Positions 7,946 to 16,600 of a DNA stretch of 64,000 nt are shown here, piece after piece (the first letter of the stretch is position 1; every line of letters starts with the position of its first letter). A program made the translations under genes and the position numbers. The stretch is from assembly GCA_021199795.1 (NCBI GenBank), contig JAJQHJ010000024.1, positions 1 to 64,000 of the forward strand, written 5' to 3'. The DNA comes from Oscillospiraceae bacterium (lineage in GTDB: Bacteria; Bacillota; Clostridia; Oscillospirales; Ruminococcaceae). The notes under the pieces were generated by a model. The model was not told where the DNA came from, ran no database searches, and saw only the letters and a program-made list of their open reading frames with translations.

Positions 7946-9340
7946 ATGCCGTGTCCGCATTTAGAGATTAAGATTACCCAGCGAAGCAAGGAACAGTCTG
8001 CTGTTGCGGGAGCCGCTTATCAAAGCGGTGACAGCTTGTTTTCGGAGTACGACCAGAAGCGTAAGAGCTATAGAGATAAGAGCGGAATTGTTTACACTGA
8101 AATCATGCTTCCGAAAAATGCGCCGCCTGAGTATAAAGACAGAGGTACACTTTGGAATTCTGTTGAAGCTGTTGAGAATCAATGGAACGCCCAACTTGCA
8201 CGAAGGTTGGTTTTAGCTTTGCCGAGAGAAGTGCCGGAAGAACTCTATCCGCAAATGGTGAGGGAGTATTGTCAGGAGTATTTCGTCTCAAAAGGAATGT
8301 GTTGCGATTTCGCAATTCACGACCCGTATCCAAAGGGTCATAACCCACATTGCCATATCATGCTCACGATGAGGGCTATTGATGAGCAAGGAAAGTGGCT
8401 TCCGAAAAGCAGGAAGGTCTATGATCTCGACGAGAACGGGGAGCGAATTCGTTTGCCGTCAGGCAACTGGAAAAGTCACAAAGAGAATACCGTTGACTGG
8501 AACGAACAATACCACTGCGAGGAATGGCGGCACTGCTGGGAGACTGTTCAGAACAAATATCTTGAAATGGCGGGAAGTCACGAAAGAGTTGATTTGCGTT
8601 CCTACAAACGGCAGGGGATTGATATTGTCCCGACTGTTCACATGGGTCCCGCAGTCACTCAGATGGAACGTCGTGGAATAAAGACTGACACAGGGAATCT
8701 GAATCGTGATATACGAGAGGCGAATGCCACAATACGAGGCTTGCAAAATTACATTACAGATTTGTGCGACTGGAGAAATGCACTCTTGAATCAAAGCACT
8801 CGCATCTTTACTCAGGGAAACATGAAGCAAGAACTCAGCAGATTGGAGAGTTCAGTTTCGAACATCCGACGGATACTGTCAATGAAGGAAAGCCGGATGA
8901 AAGACATAACTGCGATTGAGCAGGCTGTTCCCGCCATTCGAAAATACAAGACGATTCATGATAAATACATGAGCATCGGTTGGAAGCCGAAGAAGCAGAA
9001 GTTTGCCGAGGAACACCAATCGGAGCTAAACGCCTACAGTAGAGCAGAGCGAAATCCCCGAAGGCTCGGCTTAAGCCCCGACATTCCCGTAGATTTGAAG
9101 CGACTGAAAGAAGAGTACAAAAAGTTAGAGGGCGAAGCAACCGGATTACGCAGTAGACTTGAAGAAGATCAGCCAGAGTTGAAAGTACTCAAGAGTGCGA
9201 AATACTTGGCGGAGAAGGAAGCAGATTTGGAGCAAAGGCAATCTGTAGTCGAGAGACTGGATAATGTGCAAGAGGATGATGCAAGATGTAAGGATAATGA
9301 TGATAGAAAGAAAAAGAAGAGTTGGGAGGCGGAAATGTGA
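7946..9340 (+). CDS. mobL: MobA/MobL (MobQ) family relaxase
   Basis: The 464-aa protein begins with the MobA/MobL domain (CPHLEIKITQRSKEQSAVAGAAYQSG) and has the metal-binding motif GHNPHCHIMLTMR at about residues 130-145. The second half is coiled-coil rich. It would nick oriT and pilot the DNA strand through the secretion channel of a helper element, since no conjugation apparatus is encoded here. ATG 7946 follows GAGAGGAGAGG; a TTG 30 bp upstream is less likely. Confidence 0.93.
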   Translation: MPCPHLEIKITQRSKEQSAVAGAAYQSGDSLFSEYDQKRKSYRDKSGIVYTEIMLPKNAPPEYKDRGTLWNSVEAVENQWNAQLARRLVLALPREVPEELYPQMVREYCQEYFVSKGMCCDFAIHDPYPKGHNPHCHIMLTMRAIDEQGKWLPKSRKVYDLDENGERIRLPSGNWKSHKENTVDWNEQYHCEEWRHCWETVQNKYLEMAGSHERVDLRSYKRQGIDIVPTVHMGPAVTQMERRGIKTDTGNLNRDIREANATIRGLQNYITDLCDWRNALLNQSTRIFTQGNMKQELSRLESSVSNIRRILSMKESRMKDITAIEQAVPAIRKYKTIHDKYMSIGWKPKKQKFAEEHQSELNAYSRAERNPRRLGLSPDIPVDLKRLKEEYKKLEGEATGLRSRLEEDQPELKVLKSAKYLAEKEADLEQRQSVVERLDNVQEDDARCKDNDDRKKKKSWEAEM

Positions 9341-9439
9341 AATTTGCTGTCGAAGATTGCCCCTTCCTTCGGAATAGCATTTTCCCATTGAGTCAATCTC
9401 TTGCTGAAATGTGTTTTTCATCAAATTCCCCAAAAAACA

Positions 9440-9468
9440 TTGACATCGGCATCAACAAATGCTATAAT
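9440..9468 (+). promoter_or_regulatory. Consensus promoter of the IME surface-protein gene
   Basis: TTGACA (9440-9445) and TATAAT (9463-9468) with a 17-bp spacer are a perfect sigma-A consensus. A second TATAAT at 9504-9509 lacks a good -35. Confidence 0.85.
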
Positions 9469-9510
9469 AAATACGGTTGAATTTTACCTAGCCCTATAGA
9501 TTGTATAATC

Positions 9511-9589
9511 CGCGTGGGGGGGGGTACTGCCTCCGGCAGACCCGTTGTATAACCTCCAGACACAAGCGTGTTTCGGAGGTTTTTGTTTT
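9511..9589 (+). promoter_or_regulatory. G-tract leader with terminator hairpin (copy 1)
   Basis: A run of nine G (9516-9524) is followed by hairpin CTGCC-TC-CGGCAG and then a terminator: CCTCC (9553-9557) pairs with GGAGG (9575-9579), with an inner GACAC/GTGTT stem, followed by TTTTTGTTTT. It lies 30 bp before the start codon. The G run could pair with either CCUCC element through G-C and G-U pairs, and would then disrupt the terminator. The same design precedes the EPS operon and the gene at the right edge. Confidence 0.7.
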
Positions 9590-9619
9590 ATTTTCCCAGT
9601 CATGAGTATCGAGGTTGAA

Positions 9620-12600
9620 ATGAACATGAGGAACACAGTTCTGAATTATATTGACAGATTCAGGCACGACCGCCATCAGCGGTTAGTGCATGGGTCTGTT
9701 TTGCTTATTTTAGCGACTGTGGTGTCCCTTACTGTCTATTGGCAGCTCCGCCTGAGCGGCATCACCATGACCAACGAAACTTATTGCGGATATGAAGAGC
9801 ACACCCACACCGAGGAGTGCTACGAGTATACTTTGATTTGCGAATTAGAGGAGACAGAGGAACACGTTCACGACGAGACATGTTACGACGAAGAAGACAA
9901 TTTAATCTGCGGCTTGGAAGAGTCCGAAAGGCATACTCACGGTGACGAATGTTACGAAACAACGCTGATTTGTGAGCTCGAGGAGCACGTCCACACAGTT
10001 GATTGTCTTGTAAATCTTGAAGCTGATGTTGAAACAGCCGTCGATTGGGAAGCAACTCTTCCCGAGCTTACGGGAGACTTGCGCACAGACATCGTCAATA
10101 TTGCATACTCGCAGATTGGCTATGCCGAGAGTACGGCGAATTACGCCCTCGCCGAGGATGGAATCACCCATCTTGGCTACACCCGCTATGGCGCGTGGTA
10201 CGGCGGCTTGTACTACAGCAGCGAATACTCCGACTGGGACTCGATGTTCGTTGCGTTCTGTCTCGATTATGCCGGCGTCGCCGAGGAACTCACCTACAAC
10301 TCGGGAGCTTTCGCTTGGTCGGTCGAGCTTTCGGAGCTCGGCTACTATCAGTCTTCCGACGCTTATACTCCCGAAGCGGGCGACGTCGTCTTTATCGACA
10401 CCGACCTTGACGGCAGAGCGGATGTCACCGCCATTGTCGTTGCCATCGACGAGACCATCACCGTTGTTCAAGGCGATGTTTCCGATACTGTTGCGCTTGT
10501 CGAATATCCTATCGACGATTCGATTCTCGGTTATGCAAACGTAACTTACACAGAAGAAACCGAAGACGAAGAAATCGCCCTTGACGAATCAGATGAAATT
10601 ACCGCCGAAGAATTCGAGGAATTAGATGTCTCCGCCGAAGACGAGGACGAAGTCCTCTTGACTCTTGAGTTTGTCGGCACCGACTACATCATCACCGTCA
10701 GCTACGGCGAGGACGCCGCCCTGCCCGAGGGCACCGAGCTTGTCGCCTATGAGTACGCGCAGGACTCCGAGAACTTCCTTGCACGCTACGAAGAAGCCGC
10801 CGAGCTCTACGGTTGGGACGACTCCGACGAAACCGACCCTTATCATGGCTTCCGCCTTTTCAACATCGGTTTGTACTACGACGGCGCGGAGATTGAGCCT
10901 GCCGCCGCGGTGACTGTGACTGTCACCTACACCGGCGAGACCGACGCCGCCTCCGTCAGCGTCACCCACTTCACCGACACCGCCACGGAAACCCTCGACG
11001 CCACCCTCGACCAAGGCACCGACTCCCAGTCCGTCACTTTCACGGCTGATGGTTTCTCGGAGTATGGAATTATGCTGTTGACGGTAAACGCCACAAATAC
11101 CAAATCTATCACCGAACTTGATGGCACCGAAACCCTTTATGTTGAAATTGATAACTCTATAACCGAAGACGGCAAACTGACGGCTTATTTGTATTACCTT
11201 GATGGTGATGATAAGTACTATGTGACAGATGATAGTGGAAATTATTATATCAGTGGTTACACAAAAGACGAAGTAGAATACACCGTCACCTACACTTGGT
11301 ATCGTTCGAAAGAGCCGTATCTTGCCACTGATGCAACTGGACCTGCAACCGCTCCGACAAAGGGAACAGTTAATGGTACTAGTAATTACAATTATCTTCT
11401 CTCAACCTCCAGTAGCTTCGGAGCTACGGTAAGTGAAAATTATTGCACAGTTAATAATGGTTCAAACAACTATCTTTTCTATTACTACTATGTCGGTGTG
11501 TCAGTAACGACCACAGAGAATAATAAAACAGTAACGAAAGCAACATATGAAACCGATTATAACGACATCGTGTATGCTACGGTAGACGGTGCGGCAAGCT
11601 ATGTTACGATAACTAATTCCGATAATACTCTGACTGCCACATTGTATGATAGTAATGGTGATGTAGTTGATCCGAACGCAAACAGCAACATCACTTATAC
11701 CTACACATGGTACCAATCCCAATCCTATGAGGCGGCGGAAGGGGCAACCGTAGACGATGCTCCATATGCAAATACTATTGCAGATACTTATGACTATGTT
11801 TCAGTTAAGACCGGAACAGGTTCAAATTATGCAACTCTGACATTGACCGATGATGATTCCTTCTATTTCTACTATGTCACAGTTAGACTTAACTATAATC
11901 CACCAGATGATGACTTAACGACGACATATAATGCCACCGCCAAGGGCTATGAAGACTGGGCTTATGCGGGGTGTATAAACACTTCCAACTCTTATACTGC
12001 CGTAATTGTTGATAATATATCTTCCAACGGCACTTTTGATGCGGTTCTGTATAATGCAGAGGGGGAAGTTGTCGATACAAGCAGTGGCTACACTTTCACA
12101 TGGTATAAATCTGATAAAGAATATCTAACCACTACAAGTAGCAAAATCTATTCAGATCAGACGCGTCCAGCGAATTCGGATATAAGTTATTCAGTGGTTA
12201 CTGACGAAGATGTTCTGATTGACAACACTGTCAATGTTGCAAAGGATTCCGGCGGATTGCATTACTACAAAGTAGTAATAACTGCTCCTGATGGAAAAAC
12301 ATATGAATCTGCTGTGAAATATGTCCAATACTCCGACCAGATTGAAAACGGCGGGTTTGAATACTCATCCGGTAATACTGAAAAAGGCAACCCATATTGG
12401 TCTACAACCAATGGCTATTATTCAGAAAATCATGCAAGCTATTATGGTTATCGAAAGATTGAGCTCGGAACATATGATACATATGATAATTCCACTTCTC
12501 TTGGTACTTATGGTCTTGCCTATAGTCAGGTTGGCACAGACAAACATTTTGTCGAGCTTAACGCCACAGAAGCCTCCACACTCTATCAGACAGTCATAAC

Positions 12601-14422
12601 AGCCCCGGGAACCATTTACTATTGGAACGTATATCATCAGAACAGGTCGTATAATACAAGCACAAATGCAGAGTACCAAGTTGGTGAACCTGTGAATGTC
12701 ACCTTAACTGATGGAACAACGGGAACTCTTACCATATACGAAACCACCGGCACGGATTCGATGTATGTTATCATCATGTCAGATGAAGATGCCGAAAAGC
12801 TTCTGGCTGAAGTGGATAAAGGTGTATATGGCTCTCAGCAGGATGCTATAGATGCTGCGGTTAAGGCAATAATGGATCTGAATAAAACAACGAGTAACGG
12901 TTCTGTCGTAGGAAACGATGAAAATGGTGAAATAAGCGATTGTTACAGCGGTACATTCAGTGTAACCGACGGTTTTGTATCTATCACCTTGTGGCAAGTA
13001 ACGACGACGAAGGTTGTCACAAGAGTTATATTAACCAACAGCAGTGGAATCAGGATTGATATTTCAAATCTGAGTGCAGAAGATTCCGCAAAATATTCCA
13101 AGGAAAATGGGTGGGCGGTCTTAAGCAGTACATCAAATAGTGTAACAACTGAGTATGGATATTATCAGATTTCGGATTGGGTTGAATATTCCGGAAGCTA
13201 CGAGGTGCCTGCCGGTCAGTATCTCACAAGATTCTTCTTTGCCGCCGCTTCCACTTACGGCAATAATAACAGTGCGGGAAACTTTATCGACAGCGTAAGC
13301 CTGACGGCGTCTGTTGAATATACTATCGAGTATTGGGTATGGGATAATGATGAAGAAGAATATGTCCTGCACAAAGAAGATACCGAAACCGACAGTGTAG
13401 AGTCACATACTCGTGTTCCTGCAAACAATTTGGACAAATATTTGGATAAATATGTTGTCGTAGGAAGCGTGACGAGTAATGAGTCTGGTGGCGAGAATCC
13501 AACGACATTTGACTCTTCGACAAAGACATCTATAAAGGTTGATGCTTATACAAAGTACCTCAGTATATACTTGAAAGACACAGGCGCAACAGCTGAAAAA
13601 GTAATTTCGGGCTTAAGCTCTGCCGCTTTGGACGATATAGACGAGACCATAAAATTCACTATTACCAAAACGAGTGATAACTCTGAAACCGAACTCTCTG
13701 TAAACGTTAAAAGTACCAATGATGCTTCGGTATATACTGATGCGTTGGGCGAGGGCACCTACACAATATCTGAGTCGGGCTATAGAACTTCTCTCCTGAA
13801 TGGCAAGTATTTGTGGGTCAAAGCAGAGGCAACCGGAACAGATATTGCGGATAACGAGGATGGCACATATTCGTTTACGCTTAGTAGCAGTAACACATCC
13901 CAGACCATCACGTTTACAAACTATTATCTTCCCGTCGTAACGCTCAAGAAAGTAGACTCGACACTCTCTTCAACAACACTTTCGGGCGTAACGTTTGAGA
14001 TGTATAAGATTGAGAACGAAACGAAATATTACTATGAATCATGCGACGATACCACGCACAAGATAACGTGGTCGGATACTATTGTCAACTTGACGACAGG
14101 CACAGACGGCACTATCACCTACAGTGCTTTGCCCGACGGGACTTACTATCTCGTTGAAACCCATGCCGCCGATGGCTATAATATCCTCACCGAAACTTTG
14201 CCGTTCACGATTTCAGGCGGAACGATAACGGAGGTCAAGGAGTCCGAATATATCGAAATCGACAAGAGCGACACTTACGGACTGACGATTCTCGTCAAGA
14301 ATGACCCCGGCGTTGAGCTCCCCGAGACGGGCGGCATCAGCTTGCCGGTGGCTTATGCGGTTGGAAGCCTGATGATTCTCGCTTCGGCAATAGGGTTGGT
14401 TGTGAGAAGAAAGAAAATTTGA
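9620..14422 (+). CDS. Giant LPETG-anchored surface protein with pseudo-CHAP and SpaA-like domains (IME cargo)
   Basis: The 1600-aa protein has an N-terminal signal/membrane segment (about residues 23-40), four Cys/His repeats of the type HTHxxxCY (about 55-130), a CHAP/amidase-like domain (about 145-315), an acidic linker, several Ig-like modules marked by YTWY and FYYYYV, and C-terminal Cna-B/SpaA-like domains (VTLKKVDSTLSSTTLSGVTF; YLVETHAADGY). It ends with LPETG at 1567-1571, a hydrophobic helix and RRKK, a sortase wall-sorting signal. In the CHAP-like region the usual WCAMF reads WDSMF (Asp207), so the nucleophile is lost and it is probably a binding module. No sortase gene is nearby. 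ATG 9620 or 9626 fits GAGG at 9611; upstream ATGs lie against the terminator. Probable adhesin or pilus-like stalk; ligand unknown. Confidence 0.85.
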   Translation: MNMRNTVLNYIDRFRHDRHQRLVHGSVLLILATVVSLTVYWQLRLSGITMTNETYCGYEEHTHTEECYEYTLICELEETEEHVHDETCYDEEDNLICGLEESERHTHGDECYETTLICELEEHVHTVDCLVNLEADVETAVDWEATLPELTGDLRTDIVNIAYSQIGYAESTANYALAEDGITHLGYTRYGAWYGGLYYSSEYSDWDSMFVAFCLDYAGVAEELTYNSGAFAWSVELSELGYYQSSDAYTPEAGDVVFIDTDLDGRADVTAIVVAIDETITVVQGDVSDTVALVEYPIDDSILGYANVTYTEETEDEEIALDESDEITAEEFEELDVSAEDEDEVLLTLEFVGTDYIITVSYGEDAALPEGTELVAYEYAQDSENFLARYEEAAELYGWDDSDETDPYHGFRLFNIGLYYDGAEIEPAAAVTVTVTYTGETDAASVSVTHFTDTATETLDATLDQGTDSQSVTFTADGFSEYGIMLLTVNATNTKSITELDGTETLYVEIDNSITEDGKLTAYLYYLDGDDKYYVTDDSGNYYISGYTKDEVEYTVTYTWYRSKEPYLATDATGPATAPTKGTVNGTSNYNYLLSTSSSFGATVSENYCTVNNGSNNYLFYYYYVGVSVTTTENNKTVTKATYETDYNDIVYATVDGAASYVTITNSDNTLTATLYDSNGDVVDPNANSNITYTYTWYQSQSYEAAEGATVDDAPYANTIADTYDYVSVKTGTGSNYATLTLTDDDSFYFYYVTVRLNYNPPDDDLTTTYNATAKGYEDWAYAGCINTSNSYTAVIVDNISSNGTFDAVLYNAEGEVVDTSSGYTFTWYKSDKEYLTTTSSKIYSDQTRPANSDISYSVVTDEDVLIDNTVNVAKDSGGLHYYKVVITAPDGKTYESAVKYVQYSDQIENGGFEYSSGNTEKGNPYWSTTNGYYSENHASYYGYRKIELGTYDTYDNSTSLGTYGLAYSQVGTDKHFVELNATEASTLYQTVITAPGTIYYWNVYHQNRSYNTSTNAEYQVGEPVNVTLTDGTTGTLTIYETTGTDSMYVIIMSDEDAEKLLAEVDKGVYGSQQDAIDAAVKAIMDLNKTTSNGSVVGNDENGEISDCYSGTFSVTDGFVSITLWQVTTTKVVTRVILTNSSGIRIDISNLSAEDSAKYSKENGWAVLSSTSNSVTTEYGYYQISDWVEYSGSYEVPAGQYLTRFFFAAASTYGNNNSAGNFIDSVSLTASVEYTIEYWVWDNDEEEYVLHKEDTETDSVESHTRVPANNLDKYLDKYVVVGSVTSNESGGENPTTFDSSTKTSIKVDAYTKYLSIYLKDTGATAEKVISGLSSAALDDIDETIKFTITKTSDNSETELSVNVKSTNDASVYTDALGEGTYTISESGYRTSLLNGKYLWVKAEATGTDIADNEDGTYSFTLSSSNTSQTITFTNYYLPVVTLKKVDSTLSSTTLSGVTFEMYKIENETKYYYESCDDTTHKITWSDTIVNLTTGTDGTITYSALPDGTYYLVETHAADGYNILTETLPFTISGGTITEVKESEYIEIDKSDTYGLTILVKNDPGVELPETGGISLPVAYAVGSLMILASAIGLVVRRKKI

Positions 14423-14459
14423 AATATAATCAAGGAAGCCTTTGTCGTCGCAAAATCAT

Positions 14460-14479
14460 TTGGCAACACCCCGGCAACA
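14460..14479 (+). repeat. Right integrase arm-type repeat
   Basis: TTGGCAAC-5 nt-GGCAACA matches the left-end repeat at 5051-5070 in spacing and orientation. Confidence 0.6.
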
Positions 14480-14581
14480 GAAAATCTGAAAAATTCTGCC
14501 CTATCCAAGAATACACGAAAATGAAAGCTATTTCTCACATTTAGACTAAACAAATACGTTTAGCAAAACTATGGCGGGAGA

Positions 14582-14593
14582 GAGTGGGAATAA
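14582..14593 (+). other. attR core of the guaA-inserted IME
   Basis: GAGTGGGAATAA is an exact copy of the guaA 3' end at 4982-4993. With it the element measures about 9.6 kb. Confidence 0.9.
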
Positions 14594-14603
14594 GTACAAC
14601 CCC

Positions 14604-14645
14604 GCCGTAAACCCGCATCAACACTGGGTTTACGGCTTCTTTTTG
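14604..14645 (+). terminator. Terminator just outside the IME, possibly the displaced guaA terminator
   Basis: GCCGTAAACCC (14604-14614) and GGGTTTACGGC (14626-14636) form an 11-bp stem followed by TTCTTTTT. Immediately downstream of attR is where the original guaA terminator would end up after insertion. That origin is inference. The gap from here to 14780 holds a G6 run (14722-14727) and nothing else recognisable. Confidence 0.8.
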
Positions 14646-14779
14646 TGAAAGGCGTAACAAAAACGTACCACAAAGCACTTTATACAAACAGCAACTGCAA
14701 TATAAGCAGATTGTATGCTATGGGGGGTACTATCACTCCATCAAAATCCCCAACTTCCACTCGAAATTTGTAAAAAAGC

Positions 14780-14808
14780 TTGACACATCCTTAGATATGT
14801 GCTAAAAT
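14780..14808 (+). promoter_or_regulatory. Promoter of the EPS operon
   Basis: TTGACA (14780-14785) and TAAAAT (14803-14808) have a 17-bp spacer. It lies about 250 bp upstream of the first EPS gene, leaving a long structured leader. Confidence 0.8.
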
Positions 14809-14860
14809 ATTCGTGATGAATATGGATATTGCGTGATGATTTATTCACAAAATTATCTTT

Positions 14861-14990
14861 TGCGGGGGGGATAGTACGTTCCGTACACCCATAAAATATT
14901 ATCCCTCCGACACTCACAAGGTGATTCGGAGGCTTTTTATCTCTTTCGGTTCGCCGAAAGGGATTTTTTTTATTTGCGATTATCGCAATT
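14861..14990 (+). promoter_or_regulatory. G-tract leader with tandem terminator hairpins before the EPS operon (copy 2)
   Basis: Seven G (14864-14870) are followed by hairpin GTACG-TTC-CGTAC, then CCTCCGA/TCGGAGG (14904-14932) with TTTTT, then a second terminator CTTTCGG/CCGAAAG (14943-14960) with TTTTTTTT, then hairpin TTGCGA/TCGCAA. Two intrinsic terminators ahead of the first gene imply that expression needs antitermination or refolding. Processive antiterminators such as LoaP act on EPS leaders in related bacteria, but no NusG-like gene is in the window. Confidence 0.75.
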
Positions 14991-15054
14991 TATATTTATT
15001 GCAGGCAGAGAAGTCCGGCACGATTTTGATTTGAGGTTTTGAGGTTTACACAAA

Positions 15055-15837
15055 ATGGACGATAACAATAAGGTAAATTCAGAGGAAAGGAAAAAGCCGG
15101 GCAGCACTGTCACAACACAGCGTCGCACAAGAGCCAACACCATTGATTTTGTGGATCTGTGCTATATGCTGTTGGGACATTGGTGGCAGATTGTGCTGTG
15201 TACGGTTGTGTGCTGTGTGATGGCATTTGTCATAACAAAGTTTTTCATAACTCCTCTGTATACATCATCCTCGAAACTGTATGTGGTTTCGGCGTCGAGC
15301 AACTCTGTTGTCAATCTTTCTGATTTGCAGTTAGGCTCTTCTCTGGCACTGGATTATCAGGAACTGATTATGAGCCGTCCTGTTTTAGAGGATGTAATCG
15401 AAGCACTTGACCTTGACATGAGCACTACCGCTCTGAGCAATATGATAAGTATAACCAATCCCGATGACACGAGAATTCTTGTGATTACGGTCACATCCGA
15501 CGACCCTCAGCAGGCGACGGACATAGCAAACGAGCTTGCAAAGCAGGCGATAATCTATCTGCCGGAAGTAATGGAGACAACAGCCCCACATCTTGCTGAA
15601 AGTGCGATTGTGCCGACAGTAAAATCCTCTCCCAGCTACAGCTATAACATTTTGTGTGGAATCATGTTGGGATTGGTGATCAGTTGCGGATTCCTGGTGG
15701 TTCGCTACGTAATGAACGATACCTTTACAACTCCCGACGATGTTGTCAAATATCTTGGAGTCCAGCCGTTGGCATCTATCCCGGAGGAACGTGAGGATAA
15801 GCACAGCAGTTCCAAGCACAGCAAGCGCAGGAGGTAA
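15055..15837 (+). CDS. Wzz/YveK-type polysaccharide chain-length and kinase-activator protein
   Basis: The 260-aa protein has a cytoplasmic N-terminus, a membrane helix at about 40-62 (WWQIVLCTVVCCVMAFVI), an extracytoplasmic Wzz domain and a second helix at about 200-220. It ends in a basic tail. Such proteins pair with a separate tyrosine kinase, encoded directly downstream, to set polymer length and export. It is the first gene of the operon, as usual for Gram-positive EPS loci. GAGG at 15041-15044 serves as ribosome binding site. Confidence 0.88.
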   Translation: MDDNNKVNSEERKKPGSTVTTQRRTRANTIDFVDLCYMLLGHWWQIVLCTVVCCVMAFVITKFFITPLYTSSSKLYVVSASSNSVVNLSDLQLGSSLALDYQELIMSRPVLEDVIEALDLDMSTTALSNMISITNPDDTRILVITVTSDDPQQATDIANELAKQAIIYLPEVMETTAPHLAESAIVPTVKSSPSYSYNILCGIMLGLVISCGFLVVRYVMNDTFTTPDDVVKYLGVQPLASIPEEREDKHSSSKHSKRRR

Positions 15838-15843
15838 CGAGTA

Positions 15844-16563
15844 ATGAATGAGTTGACAATTAATCGGATACCGGAATTATCATATGTTGTGACCGAAGCA
15901 CTGAATCAGCTCAGAGTTAATCTGAGCTTTAGCGGTGAGGATATCAAAGTGATAATGATCACCAGCAGCTTGCCGAATGAGGGTAAAAGCTTCCTTTCAA
16001 TTCACTTGTGGAAAATGCTTGCTGATGTTGGCTGTACGTCTTTATTGATTGACTGCGATTTGCGCAATTCGAGATTTGGCAGCAGATATGGTATAAGTGG
16101 GGAGGGTAAAGTCAAGGGCTTGGCACATTACCTTTCCGCAAATGCGGATCTGGAAGATGTAGTCTACCAGACAAATATCGGGAATGGGTTCATGATTCCG
16201 AACACGACATCTATAGTTAATCCTGCGATTTTGCTGGAAAGTCCTCGTTTCCAGAAGATGATTGACAGCTTGAGAGGAGAATATCAGTATATTCTTGTTG
16301 ATACGCCGCCTTTGGGAAGCGTGGCGGACGCCATGAATATCGCGACGCACTGCGACGGAAACGTGTTGGTAATACGCAGTGGAGAGACGCCGAGAAAAGT
16401 GGTTTATGATTCTCTTCGTCTTCTCGAGAGGACGAACAAGCCGCTGCTTGGCACCGTACTCAACAGGGTTGAAATCAGCAATAGAGTTGGCTATTACAAT
16501 CGTTACTATCACTATGGCGATTACTATAATACAGGGAGCAAGTCCAAGCGCAAGAAGAAATAG
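15844..16563 (+). CDS. CpsD/CapB-family tyrosine kinase of EPS synthesis
   Basis: The 239-aa BY-kinase has Walker A in SSLPNEGKSFLS, Walker A' LLIDCDLRNSRF and Walker B ILVDTPPLGSVADA. The C-terminus is a tyrosine cluster (several Tyr in YYNRYYHYGDYYNTG), the autophosphorylation site of this family. It acts with the preceding Wzz-like protein, which supplies the membrane anchor and activating segment. It starts 6 bp after that gene. Confidence 0.93.
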   Translation: MNELTINRIPELSYVVTEALNQLRVNLSFSGEDIKVIMITSSLPNEGKSFLSIHLWKMLADVGCTSLLIDCDLRNSRFGSRYGISGEGKVKGLAHYLSANADLEDVVYQTNIGNGFMIPNTTSIVNPAILLESPRFQKMIDSLRGEYQYILVDTPPLGSVADAMNIATHCDGNVLVIRSGETPRKVVYDSLRLLERTNKPLLGTVLNRVEISNRVGYYNRYYHYGDYYNTGSKSKRKKK

Positions 16564-16600
16564 ATGTGTCTTGTCATCAGGTCAAGAGGGGATTTGAAAA

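Noticed and set aside
9902..10471. Long open frames on the minus strand inside the giant surface-protein gene.
   Set aside because: They lack ribosome binding sites and recognisable domains and follow from the biased codon use of the acidic, Thr-rich coding strand.
9620..14422. A sortase or pilus operon belonging to the LPETG protein.
   Set aside because: No sortase motif or second pilin gene is found in the element or its flanks; anchoring must use a housekeeping sortase elsewhere.
4982..14593. The integrase module as part of a prophage or a full conjugative element.
   Set aside because: There are no capsid, tail, lysis or replication genes and no type IV secretion genes. Relaxase plus oriT without these defines a mobilizable element.
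14722..14727. G6 run before the EPS promoter as a fourth leader of the same class.
   Set aside because: It is upstream of the promoter, shorter, and is not followed by a CCTCC/GGAGG stem. It may be a relic, but I cannot support it.
14594..15054. A search for a LoaP/NusG-type antiterminator gene or a known riboswitch for the EPS leader.
   Set aside because: No NusG-like protein is encoded in the window, and the leader shows no riboswitch core that I recognise.
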